Origin: JADKIH01 sp031417395
Lineage (GTDB): Bacteria; Bacteroidota; Bacteroidia; AKYH767-A; 2013-40CM-41-45
Length of the DNA: 64,000 nt
Assembly: GCA_031417395.1 (NCBI GenBank)
Contig: JANOVM010000030.1
Coordinates: forward strand, 1-64,000
Direction of reading: 5' to 3'
Shown here: one piece after another, positions 36,154-42,804 of the stretch
Layout: each line of letters opens with the position of its first letter
How positions within the stretch are numbered: position 1 is the stretch's first letter
Program-made: the position numbers and the translations under genes
The notes under the pieces: model-generated
Told to the model about the DNA's origin: nothing
The model's database searches: none
The model's input: the letters and a program-made list of their open reading frames with translations, nothing else

Positions 36154-37293
36154 TTATATACCTGATGGAACGGCGTATAATTCTTTTAACTTTTCAACAA
36201 CAAAATCTACTTCTTCCTTTGAATTGTATTTACTAAAAGAAAACCGGACAGAAGGCCGTTCGGAGTTTCCATACAAAGCCTTTAATACATGAGAGCCTGC
36301 ATCTGAACCGGAAGAACAGGCGCTTCCTCCCGAACATGCTATTCCGGAAATATCGAGATTAAACAAAAGCATTTCAGAGTTTTCAGTTGCAGGAAATGAA
36401 ACATTCAATACGGTATAAAGGCTATTCCCAAGTGTGTCTCCATTGAACTTAATTCCGGGGATATTCTCTTTCAGCTTTTCTGCCATATAATTCTTTAAAA
36501 ATCTTATTTGACTGCTGTGCTCTTCTAAATGACTGTATGCAATTTCCAAAGCTTTTGCAAGACCAACAATACCATACACATTTTCAGTTCCTCCACGCAT
36601 GTTTCTTTCCTGAGAGCCTCCGTAAATAAAGGGATGTATTTTTATCCTGCTGTTTATGTATAAAAATCCAATACCCTTTGGACCATGAAACTTGTGGGCT
36701 GCACATGTGAGAAAATCGATATGTGTTTTTTTCAGATCGAGGGAATAATGCCCCATAGTCTGAACAGTGTCAGAATGAAAAACAGCATTGTATTTTTGAC
36801 ATATCTCACTTACTTTTTCCAGAGGAAGTAAATTTCCTATTTCATTGTTGGCGTGCATAAGACTAACCAAGGACCGCTCATTTGATTTCAATAACTCTTC
36901 CAGGTGATTTAATTTTACATGACCCAATTCATCCAAATCAACAATGCTCAGTTTTATTTTACCTTCTCGCTCTAATTCCTGAAGGGTATGCAAAACAGCA
37001 TGGTGTTCAATCCGAGAGGTAATAGCATGTTTAATACCAAGGTCTCTTACTGAACAAAAAATAGCAGTATTATTTGCTTCCGTACCTCCGCTGGTAAAGA
37101 AGATTTCTGCAGGCGATGCATTCAGGAAACCCGAAACTGTTTTACGGGCCTTTTCAATAGCTGTTTTTGTTTCCCGTCCCCAGGAATGAATGGATGATGG
37201 ATTTCCAAATCCATTACGCAGAATGGGCAGCATGGCATCAACAACTTCCGGATCCATTGGTGTTGTAGCTGCATTGTCGAGATAAACTTTCAT
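36154..37293 (-). CDS. Cysteine desulfurase (NifS/IscS family)
   Basis: A 379-residue PLP enzyme that takes sulfur from cysteine as a persulfide for Fe-S or thio-modification work. YLDNAATTPMDPEVVDAM is the N-terminal motif, FTSGGTEANNTAIF binds the PLP phosphate, and LTCAAHKFHGPKGIGFLYIN contains the Schiff-base lysine (~residue 203). GIACSGGSACSSGSDAGSHV (~320-340) is the mobile loop with the active-site cysteine, in the class I form. No scaffold (IscU) gene is adjacent, so which pathway it feeds is unclear. It is only 15 bp downstream of the glmM-like gene on the same strand, so the two may be co-transcribed. Confidence 0.93.
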   Translation of the reverse strand: MKVYLDNAATTPMDPEVVDAMLPILRNGFGNPSSIHSWGRETKTAIEKARKTVSGFLNASPAEIFFTSGGTEANNTAIFCSVRDLGIKHAITSRIEHHAVLHTLQELEREGKIKLSIVDLDELGHVKLNHLEELLKSNERSLVSLMHANNEIGNLLPLEKVSEICQKYNAVFHSDTVQTMGHYSLDLKKTHIDFLTCAAHKFHGPKGIGFLYINSRIKIHPFIYGGSQERNMRGGTENVYGIVGLAKALEIAYSHLEEHSSQIRFLKNYMAEKLKENIPGIKFNGDTLGNSLYTVLNVSFPATENSEMLLFNLDISGIACSGGSACSSGSDAGSHVLKALYGNSERPSVRFSFSKYNSKEEVDFVVEKLKELYAVPSGI

Positions 37294-37308
37294 GAGCTTT
37301 TAATACAT

Positions 37309-38715
37309 TTATTTGATAAGCTTTTCACTTATCATGTCTTTAATATCAAATATAATTTTTTCAGCAAGATTTTCAGCGGTTGTTTGAGATTGACTTTCCG
37401 CATAAATACGTATGATAGGCTCAGTATTGCTTTTACGCAAATGCACCCATTCCCTGTCAAATTCAATTTTTACTCCATCAATAGTATTAATGGGCTGTCG
37501 CTTATATTTTGATTGAATTTCCTCCAATATTCTGTCGACATTTATCTCTGGTGTTAATTCAATCTTATTTTTTGAAATGTAATAATTGGGATATGTGGCA
37601 CGAAGCATAGAGGTATTCTTACCATACTTTGCAAGATGTGTCAAAAACAATGCAATTCCAACTAAAGCATCACGGCCATAATGAAGTTCAGGATATATTA
37701 TTCCTCCATTACCTTCTCCGCCAATTACGGCATTATTCAATTTCATGCTTTCTACTACGTTTACTTCTCCAACGGCAGCAGCAAAATATTTACCTCCTGC
37801 TTTTTCAGTTATATCTCTAAGTGCACGGGTAGAAGAAAGATTAGAAACCGTATTTCCATTTTTATTTTTCAGAATATAATCTGCTACAGCCACAAGTGTA
37901 TATTCTTCACCAAACATTTCACCATCTTCGCAAACCAATGCAAGTCTGTCAACATCGGGATCAACAGCAATTCCTAAATGAGCGTTTTTCTTTTTTACTT
38001 CTTTGGCAAGGTCACCTAAATGTTCCGGCAGTGGTTCAGGGTTATGAGGGAATTGACCATTCGGTTCGCAATACAATTCAATAATTTCCTCCACACCCAG
38101 GGCCTTTAGCAGAGCCGGAACGACAATCCCACCTGAAGAATTTACACAATCAATTACAACTTTGAACTTCTTATCTTTTATTGCTTTTACATCAACAAGA
38201 GGAAGAGCGAGAATTTTCTCAATGTGATGAAGGTGATAATTTTGCTCGGAAGTATATTTACCAAGTTTACTAACTTCAGCAAATACAAATTCTTCTTTTT
38301 CAGCTATAGAAAGAACCTCTTCCCCATCGGCCGCAGAAATAAATTCTCCCTTTCCATTAAGAAGTTTTAATGCATTCCATTGCTTGGGGTTATGGCTTGC
38401 AGTTAATATAATTCCACCGTCAGCTTGCATGTCAGTTACGGCAATCTCAACAGTTGGTGTAGTTGATAAACCCAAATAAATGACATTAATTCCCAAACCT
38501 TTTAATGTTCCTGCTACCAGATTTTGAACCATTTCTCCGGAAATCCTGGCATCCCTGCCTATTACAACAATGGGTTTATCTTTTTTAACGGATTTTTTTA
38601 TTAACCAGGTGCCATAGGCCGCTGAATATTTCACAATATCAACAGGTGTAAGTCCTTCCCCCGGTTTCCCCCCTATTGTTCCCCGAATTCCTGATATAGA
38701 TTTAATAAGTGCCAC
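37309..38715 (-). CDS. Phosphoglucosamine mutase (GlmM-type phosphohexomutase)
   Basis: A 468-residue alpha-D-phosphohexomutase. ILTASHNPKQWNALKLLNGK (~residues 101-120) carries the phosphoserine of T-A-S-H-N-P, AVDPDVDRLALV (~240) is the metal-binding loop, GGEGNGGIIYPELHYGRDAL the sugar-binding loop, and HLRKSNTEPIIRIYAES the phosphate-binding loop. The family interconverts glucosamine-6-P and glucosamine-1-P for UDP-GlcNAc and thus peptidoglycan and LPS. Phosphomannomutase activity is the alternative; the N-terminal SISGIRGTIGG favours GlmM. All four active-site loops are intact. It is followed on the same strand by the cysteine desulfurase gene. Confidence 0.88.
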   Translation of the reverse strand: MALIKSISGIRGTIGGKPGEGLTPVDIVKYSAAYGTWLIKKSVKKDKPIVVIGRDARISGEMVQNLVAGTLKGLGINVIYLGLSTTPTVEIAVTDMQADGGIILTASHNPKQWNALKLLNGKGEFISAADGEEVLSIAEKEEFVFAEVSKLGKYTSEQNYHLHHIEKILALPLVDVKAIKDKKFKVVIDCVNSSGGIVVPALLKALGVEEIIELYCEPNGQFPHNPEPLPEHLGDLAKEVKKKNAHLGIAVDPDVDRLALVCEDGEMFGEEYTLVAVADYILKNKNGNTVSNLSSTRALRDITEKAGGKYFAAAVGEVNVVESMKLNNAVIGGEGNGGIIYPELHYGRDALVGIALFLTHLAKYGKNTSMLRATYPNYYISKNKIELTPEINVDRILEEIQSKYKRQPINTIDGVKIEFDREWVHLRKSNTEPIIRIYAESQSQTTAENLAEKIIFDIKDMISEKLIK

Positions 38716-39022
38716 AGCGTTTTAGTTTTTCTTAACATGGCAAAGATAGCCCGTTTTTCCTTCATTTTAACCCAATTAGGGCAATCTTTTGAGATAATTT
38801 ATTAACGAATTACTATTAATTAATGGATTTATCCGATGAAACGTATTGAAAAATTGTTTAATGTTTAAAATTATCTATTTCCACTCCCCTGCATAATCCA
38901 ATTTCTCTCCTGAAGCAAAAGCCAGATAATCGTATTTTATTTTTACAAATGGCAAACAATTTCAAGTAAATTCCATTTTTCAGGAACACTTCTCCATAGG
39001 ATTTCTTCTTTAGAAAAAATAA
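38716..39022. other. Intergenic region between glmM and the STAS-like gene
   Basis: About 300 bp, AT-rich, with no gene, RNA or terminator that I can support. It must hold the divergent promoters of the glmM-like and STAS-like genes. Confidence 0.4.
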
Positions 39023-39030
39023 TATATTTG
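39023..39030 (+). promoter_or_regulatory. Bacteroidota-type -7 box
   Basis: TATATTTG fits the TAnnTTTG consensus, ending 19 bp before the STAS-like start codon. A clear TTG at -33 is not visible. The following CCTCAATA also occurs after the related box at 14310-14317. Confidence 0.5.
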
Positions 39031-39049
39031 CCTCAATAAATAGTAAAAA

Positions 39050-39472
39050 ATGCCAAATATAGAAACACTTTTTTCATCAGCCGAATGTGACATCTTTTAT
39101 AATAAAGATTTACATATCGTTCAATCTCTTTGGAAAGGAGTTTATATTAAAGACGAAGGCTTTCGAAAAATTCTGGATGAACTAATTGCTGCACTTGAAA
39201 AAAAACAAGCTTCCATTATAATTGCAGATGCACGCAACATGCACGTAATTGCAAACAACGATCAGGAATGGATTCTGGAAAGCTGGTATCCCCGGGCTGT
39301 TAATACGGGCTTCAGATACCAGGGCTTAATCTTAAGTAAGGATACTTATAATGAACTTGCCGTAAAAAAAATATCCAATAAATACGACGAAAAAATTATT
39401 ACAACGCAATACTTCAGAGCTCCCACTGAAGCCCTTGAATGGGTGAGAGAAATTCAGAAAGAATCTATTTAG
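39050..39472 (+). CDS. STAS-like conserved hypothetical protein
   Basis: A 140-residue soluble protein. It has alternating strands and helices: VQSLWKGVYIKDEGFRKILD, then KKQASIIIADARNMHVIANN, then RYQGLILSKDTYNELAVKKI, ending in PTEALEWVREIQKE. The pattern (W-x-G at the first strand, IIIADARNM in the second, a late EALEWVRE helix) resembles the SpoIIAA/STAS-like proteins common in Bacteroidota. No catalytic residues are evident. The promoter-like box just upstream supports a monocistronic gene. Function unknown. Confidence 0.6.
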   Translation: MPNIETLFSSAECDIFYNKDLHIVQSLWKGVYIKDEGFRKILDELIAALEKKQASIIIADARNMHVIANNDQEWILESWYPRAVNTGFRYQGLILSKDTYNELAVKKISNKYDEKIITTQYFRAPTEALEWVREIQKESI

Positions 39473-39667
39473 TGAAATACGATTTTGAAAATTAAGAAGT
39501 AGATTATCGTAAAGATTTATACTAATTACTAAATTTGTACTAATCTAAAAACACACAACTAATTAATAATTAATATCTTAGTGAGTCTTGTTTTCCTTTA
39601 TTCTCTTCATTAAATCTATTAAAAAATATCCAAAACAAAAATCAGCATTCAACTTTTTTAAATAGAA

Positions 39668-39720
39668 GTATAAGTTATTGTAATAGAAAGTATAGGTTAT
39701 TGTAATAGAAAGTATACATT
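39668..39720 (+). repeat. 22-bp tandem repeat before the kelch gene
   Basis: GTATAAGTTATTGTAATAGAAA at 39668 is repeated with one change at 39690, followed by a partial copy (GTATACATTT) at 39712. It ends 28 bp before the start codon of the kelch gene, within the likely promoter or leader. Confidence 0.7.
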
Positions 39721-39747
39721 TATAAAACAATTATAAAACAAACACCC

Positions 39748-40980
39748 ATGAAAAAAACATACTTAAAAATACTTTTATTTCTTTTCTTCTTTAGTTCAGT
39801 TAGCAACCTATTCGCTTCTTTAGCATGGACAAGAATGGCTGATTTCGGCGGGGGAAACAGAGATTTCGCTTTTGGTTTTTCTGTTGGCAGCTACGGTTAT
39901 GCAGGTACAGGAAGAAATCCTACCGGTCAAAACGATTTTTGGCAGTATGATCCTGCATTAAATGTCTGGACACAAAAAGCCGCTTATCCCGGTTCCGGCA
40001 GATATGGAATGGTTGGATTTGCTATAGGTAATTACGGTTATGCCGGCACAGGCTGGAGCGGTATTGGGGGTGGAAGTAACCAGTACAATGATTTCTGGCA
40101 ATACGATCCCGGAACAAATACGTGGTTGCAAAAAGCAAATTTTGGCGGCACCGGACGTTATTCAGCTGTTGGATTTGCAATTGGGAATAAAGGGTATATC
40201 GGTTTAGGATATTCGCCTTTGAAAAGAGATTTTTGGGAATACGATCCTGTAACAGATACATGGACGCCTAAAGCTGACTTTCCAATGCTCAGACAAGCTG
40301 CTACGGGTTTTGCTATAGGAAATAAAGGATATATAGGAACAGGATACATGAATGGTGTTAGTTACACCGACTTTTATGAATTTGATCCTTTAGCTAATAC
40401 ATGGACGCAAAAAAGTGATGTCCCCGGTCTCCGAAGAAGAGGTGCTGTCGGTTTTACCATCGGTAATTATGGTTATTTGGGAATGGGATATAATGATTCA
40501 ACTTACCTGACTGATTTCTCCCGTTACGATCCTGTTAACAATGTATGGACTGTTGTAGCAAGTATCGGTGGTGTTCCAAGATATGGTGCTTATGCTTTCT
40601 CTCTTAACAATTACGGCTATGTAGGAACAGGTTCCTATGGCGGAATCATTTATGTTCAGGAAACACCTGACTTCTGGCGATTGGAAGATTGCCAGGGCGG
40701 CGCCGTTGGAATCATGAATAATATTTTCAAACAGAAAAGTATTTCCATGAATGTTTCAGCCAGTGATCTCAAAGGATTAATTCTCGATTACGATTTAGGT
40801 AATGAAAGAGAAGTAACCTTCAGCTGTTACGATGCTTTAGGTAAATTAGTAGTGTCAGCAAATCTTTTACCCAATACACGCTCAATGACATTACCTGTGA
40901 ATCTTAGCGAAGAAATTTATTTTTATACTGTGAAAAATCCTGAAGGTAATTTGGCAAGTGGGAAGGTAATGGTGTACTAA
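39748..40980 (+). CDS. Secreted kelch-repeat protein
   Basis: A 410-residue secreted protein with a signal peptide (KTYLKILLFLFFFSSVSNLF). Kelch-type blades repeat about every 48-53 residues: FAIGNYGYAGTGWSGIGG, FAIGNKGYIGLGYS, FAIGNKGYIGTGYMNG, FTIGNYGYLGMGYNDS, each followed by F-W/Y-x-Y/F-D-P-x-T-N-T-W. These form a beta-propeller such as in galactose-oxidase-like and kelch proteins. The last ~80 residues (ISMNVSASDLKGLILDYDLG ... YFYTVKNPEGNLASGKVMVY) look like a degenerate T9SS sorting domain without the YPNP motif. It is followed by a terminator at 41011-41040. The ligand is unknown. Confidence 0.8.
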   Translation: MKKTYLKILLFLFFFSSVSNLFASLAWTRMADFGGGNRDFAFGFSVGSYGYAGTGRNPTGQNDFWQYDPALNVWTQKAAYPGSGRYGMVGFAIGNYGYAGTGWSGIGGGSNQYNDFWQYDPGTNTWLQKANFGGTGRYSAVGFAIGNKGYIGLGYSPLKRDFWEYDPVTDTWTPKADFPMLRQAATGFAIGNKGYIGTGYMNGVSYTDFYEFDPLANTWTQKSDVPGLRRRGAVGFTIGNYGYLGMGYNDSTYLTDFSRYDPVNNVWTVVASIGGVPRYGAYAFSLNNYGYVGTGSYGGIIYVQETPDFWRLEDCQGGAVGIMNNIFKQKSISMNVSASDLKGLILDYDLGNEREVTFSCYDALGKLVVSANLLPNTRSMTLPVNLSEEIYFYTVKNPEGNLASGKVMVY

Positions 40981-41010
40981 GCTTATAGCATTTAGAAATT
41001 TATTTATTAA

Positions 41011-41040
41011 AGATCGCCGGGAAAGGCGGTCTTTTTTTTT
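41011..41040 (+). terminator. Intrinsic terminator after the kelch gene
   Basis: AGATCGCC / GGCGGTCT stem (one G-U pair) with a 6-nt loop, followed by a T run (41032-41040). Confidence 0.85.
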
Positions 41041-41110
41041 GGAGGAATGGAATGAGAATTTAGTTTGTTGAAATTATTGAAGGGGAAAATTGGAATAAAG
41101 GGGAAAGTAT

Positions 41111-41168
41111 CAGTTTGAGTTTGAGTTTCAGAAACAGAGCGAGTGAACAGTAAGGCACTGTTCACTCG
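41111..41168 (-). repeat. Inverted repeat plus ACTCAA run, sister of the copy at 339-441
   Basis: On the + strand CGAGTGAACAG (41140-41150) and CTGTTCACTCG (41158-41168) form a perfect 11-bp hairpin with a 7-nt loop. Read on the - strand it is followed by CTCTGTTTCTGA and two ACTCAA hexamers. Compared with 370-405 the order of parts is identical and most bases agree. Confidence 0.8.
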
Positions 41169-41180
41169 AACTGTAAAATG

Positions 41181-41240
41181 TGGACCCAGCGAGAGTCGAA
41201 CCCCCAACCTTCCCGCACCTTGGTGCGGGATGCTCTATCC
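41181..41240 (-). pseudogene. tRNA-like 3' fragment with a replaced anticodon arm
   Basis: Read on the - strand: a D-arm remnant TGGATAGAGCA, a GC-rich hairpin TCCCGCAC-CAAG-GTGCGGGA in place of the 17-nt anticodon arm, AGGTT, a T-arm GGGGGTTCGACTCTCGC with mismatches, and the acceptor 3' strand TGGGTCC plus A. It has no 5' acceptor half, so it cannot be a working tRNA. It begins right after the T-run of the tRNA-Arg terminator. Confidence 0.8.
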
Positions 41241-41247
41241 AGTTTTT

Positions 41248-41295
41248 AAAAAAAAGAACGGAGTTTAAATGCTGAAAGCATTCAAACTCCGTTCT
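41248..41295 (-). terminator. Intrinsic terminator of tRNA-Arg
   Basis: A long near-perfect stem: AGAACGGAGTTT (41255-41266) with AAACTCCGTTCT (41284-41295), one A/C mismatch, then AATGCT/AGCATT, and a 3-nt loop. On the - strand it is followed by a run of eight T (41248-41255). It lies 14 bp after the tRNA-Arg gene. Confidence 0.85.
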
Positions 41296-41309
41296 CAAAT
41301 TGTATTCCG

Positions 41310-41383
41310 TGGACCCAAAGGGAGTCGAACCCCCAACCTTCTGATCCGTAGTCAGATGCTCTATCCAATTAAGCTATGGGTCC
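41310..41383 (-). tRNA. tRNA-Arg (anticodon ACG)
   Basis: A complete cloverleaf on the - strand. Acceptor GGACCCA/TGGGTCC plus discriminator A; D-arm GCTTAATTGGATAGAGC; anticodon arm TCTGA-CTACGGA-TCAGA with anticodon ACG; variable loop AGGTT; T-arm GGGGGTTCGACTCCCTT. No CCA is encoded. It decodes CGN arginine codons after wobble editing of A34. It is flanked by two tRNA-like fragments of the same lineage. Confidence 0.97.
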
Positions 41384-41436
41384 TAATTTATTCTGAATGG
41401 ATGTTACTATTTTTTAATTGTTTTTACTTTTTTAAT

Positions 41437-41495
41437 CCCCCAACCTTCCCGCGCCGAATAGCGCGGGATGCTCTATCCAATTAAGCTATGGGTCC
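41437..41495 (-). pseudogene. tRNA-like 5' fragment with a replaced anticodon arm
   Basis: Read on the - strand: acceptor 5' strand and D-arm identical to the tRNA-Arg gene (GGACCCATAGC then TTAATTGGATAGAGCA), then a hairpin TCCCGCGC-TATTCG-GCGCGGGA instead of the anticodon arm, then AGGTTGGGGG, where it stops before the T-loop. No 3' acceptor half follows. Confidence 0.8.
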
Positions 41496-41577
41496 TTTAA
41501 ATAACTGAATACTAAAATTCAGTGTAATTTTTAAGGTCGGCAAAGATAGTTGAAAATCAAAACTCACCAATTTTTTT

Positions 41578-42378
41578 TTAGCTCTTCTTTCCTTTATAGT
41601 ATTTAAGTGCCTGAGGCATAAAGGCTCTAAGGTTCTTTATACGCGTTGCATCACTGGGGTGAGTACTCATAATTTCAGGAGGTTTTGCCCCACCCAGAGC
41701 GCCCATACGCTGCCAAAAGTTAATTGCTTTTTGTGGGTCATATCCGGCCATAGCAGCAAAAATCAGCCCCAGTTTATCGGCTTCTGTTTCTTGGGTCCTT
41801 GAATAAGCTAAAATAGTTCCCGTTGATAAAACAGCATAGGAAGTTAAGAAAATACTTCGTGTTTGAGCACTTTTCTGAGATAAAAAAACATCAAGCCCCA
41901 AACCTAAACCGGCAGCAAGCAATGATTGGCTCATTCGTTCATTTCCATGTCTTGCAACAGCATGAGCGATTTCGTGTCCCATAACTATGGCTAAACTAGC
42001 TTCATCCTGTGTAACCGGAAGGAGACCGCTGTAAACAACTACTTTTCCTCCTGGCATACACCAGGCATTTACATCTTTTGAATTGACAAGGTTGAACTCC
42101 CATTTATAACCTGAAATTCTTTTCCCGAGCTTATTTTGATTCATGTACTGGGTTACGGCAACCTGAATTTTAGATCCAATATTTTTAACCATTTGAGCAT
42201 CTGCTGTTCCAGTTACAGATGGATTTTGTTTAAGGAAACCCTGATATTCGGCTAGTGCCATCGATTGCAGCTCACTTTCCGGTAAAAGGTTCATTTGCTT
42301 CCTGTTCGTAATTGGTACCCTTGAACAAGAACTAAATAGTACTACAAGACAGATCGTCTTTAAAAGAGTTGATTTCAT
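41578..42378 (-). CDS. M48-family zinc metallopeptidase lipoprotein
   Basis: A 266-residue peptidase of the BepA/YfgC (M48C) type. The N-terminus is a lipoprotein signal with SSCS, so it sits in the envelope. VMGHEIAHAVARHGNERMSQ (~residues 133-152) has the H-E-x-x-H zinc motif, and TQETEADKLGLIFAAMAGYD (~196-215) supplies the third ligand (Glu). Relatives of this family degrade or assist misassembled outer-membrane proteins. The sequence ends shortly after the peptidase domain, with no TPR domain as found in BepA. The gene is separated from ClpS by about 80 bp. Confidence 0.92.
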   Translation of the reverse strand: MKSTLLKTICLVVLFSSCSRVPITNRKQMNLLPESELQSMALAEYQGFLKQNPSVTGTADAQMVKNIGSKIQVAVTQYMNQNKLGKRISGYKWEFNLVNSKDVNAWCMPGGKVVVYSGLLPVTQDEASLAIVMGHEIAHAVARHGNERMSQSLLAAGLGLGLDVFLSQKSAQTRSIFLTSYAVLSTGTILAYSRTQETEADKLGLIFAAMAGYDPQKAINFWQRMGALGGAKPPEIMSTHPSDATRIKNLRAFMPQALKYYKGKKS

Positions 42379-42455
42379 TTTATTGGTTTTAGATTAATGG
42401 TTTAATGAGCCTAAACAAAAAACAGGCTAAAAAAAATACCTTCATTTAAAATTAA

Positions 42456-42749
42456 TTATTTAATAACGGCTGAAAGGCCACGGTCGCATAAACCTTCCTT
42501 CATTGGCTTAAGTTTCAGATAACTATCACTTTTTACGACACACTTTCCGTTGTAATGAACAATGTAGGTGCATTGCTCTGCCTGCAAAAGGTCGTGATGA
42601 CAAATATCAATTAAAGATTCAATGACGTGTTCAAATGTATTAACATCATCATTGTAAAGAATTAGATCTCTTACCCTCGCTTCCTTTACATCGTCAAGAA
42701 CTACTTCATCTAATTCCAGTTCCGGGGAATTGTTGTTAATAAAATTCAT
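42456..42749 (-). CDS. clpS: ATP-dependent Clp protease adaptor ClpS
   Basis: A 97-residue adaptor that delivers N-degron substrates to ClpAP. LILYNDDVNTFEHVIESLID (~residues 25-44) is the ClpS signature, where N-D-D helps recognise the N-terminal residue. YIVHYNGKCVVKSDSYLKLK follows and fits the core. The C-terminus EGLCDRGLSAVIK matches the family. I use the ATG at 42749; a start nine codons upstream is possible. Length is normal. The N-terminal 17 residues (MNFINNNSPELELDEVVLDD) form the flexible tail that docks ClpA/C. Confidence 0.9.
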   Translation of the reverse strand: MNFINNNSPELELDEVVLDDVKEARVRDLILYNDDVNTFEHVIESLIDICHHDLLQAEQCTYIVHYNGKCVVKSDSYLKLKPMKEGLCDRGLSAVIK

Positions 42750-42804
42750 GGTGTCATGGCATTTATCCTGACACAAAAATATAAAAAAATTCCCTTATAG
42801 TGAA

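Noticed and set aside
41181..41495. Two additional functional tRNA genes flanking tRNA-Arg
   Set aside because: Each lacks half of the molecule, and the anticodon arm has been replaced by a GC hairpin with no valid anticodon loop.
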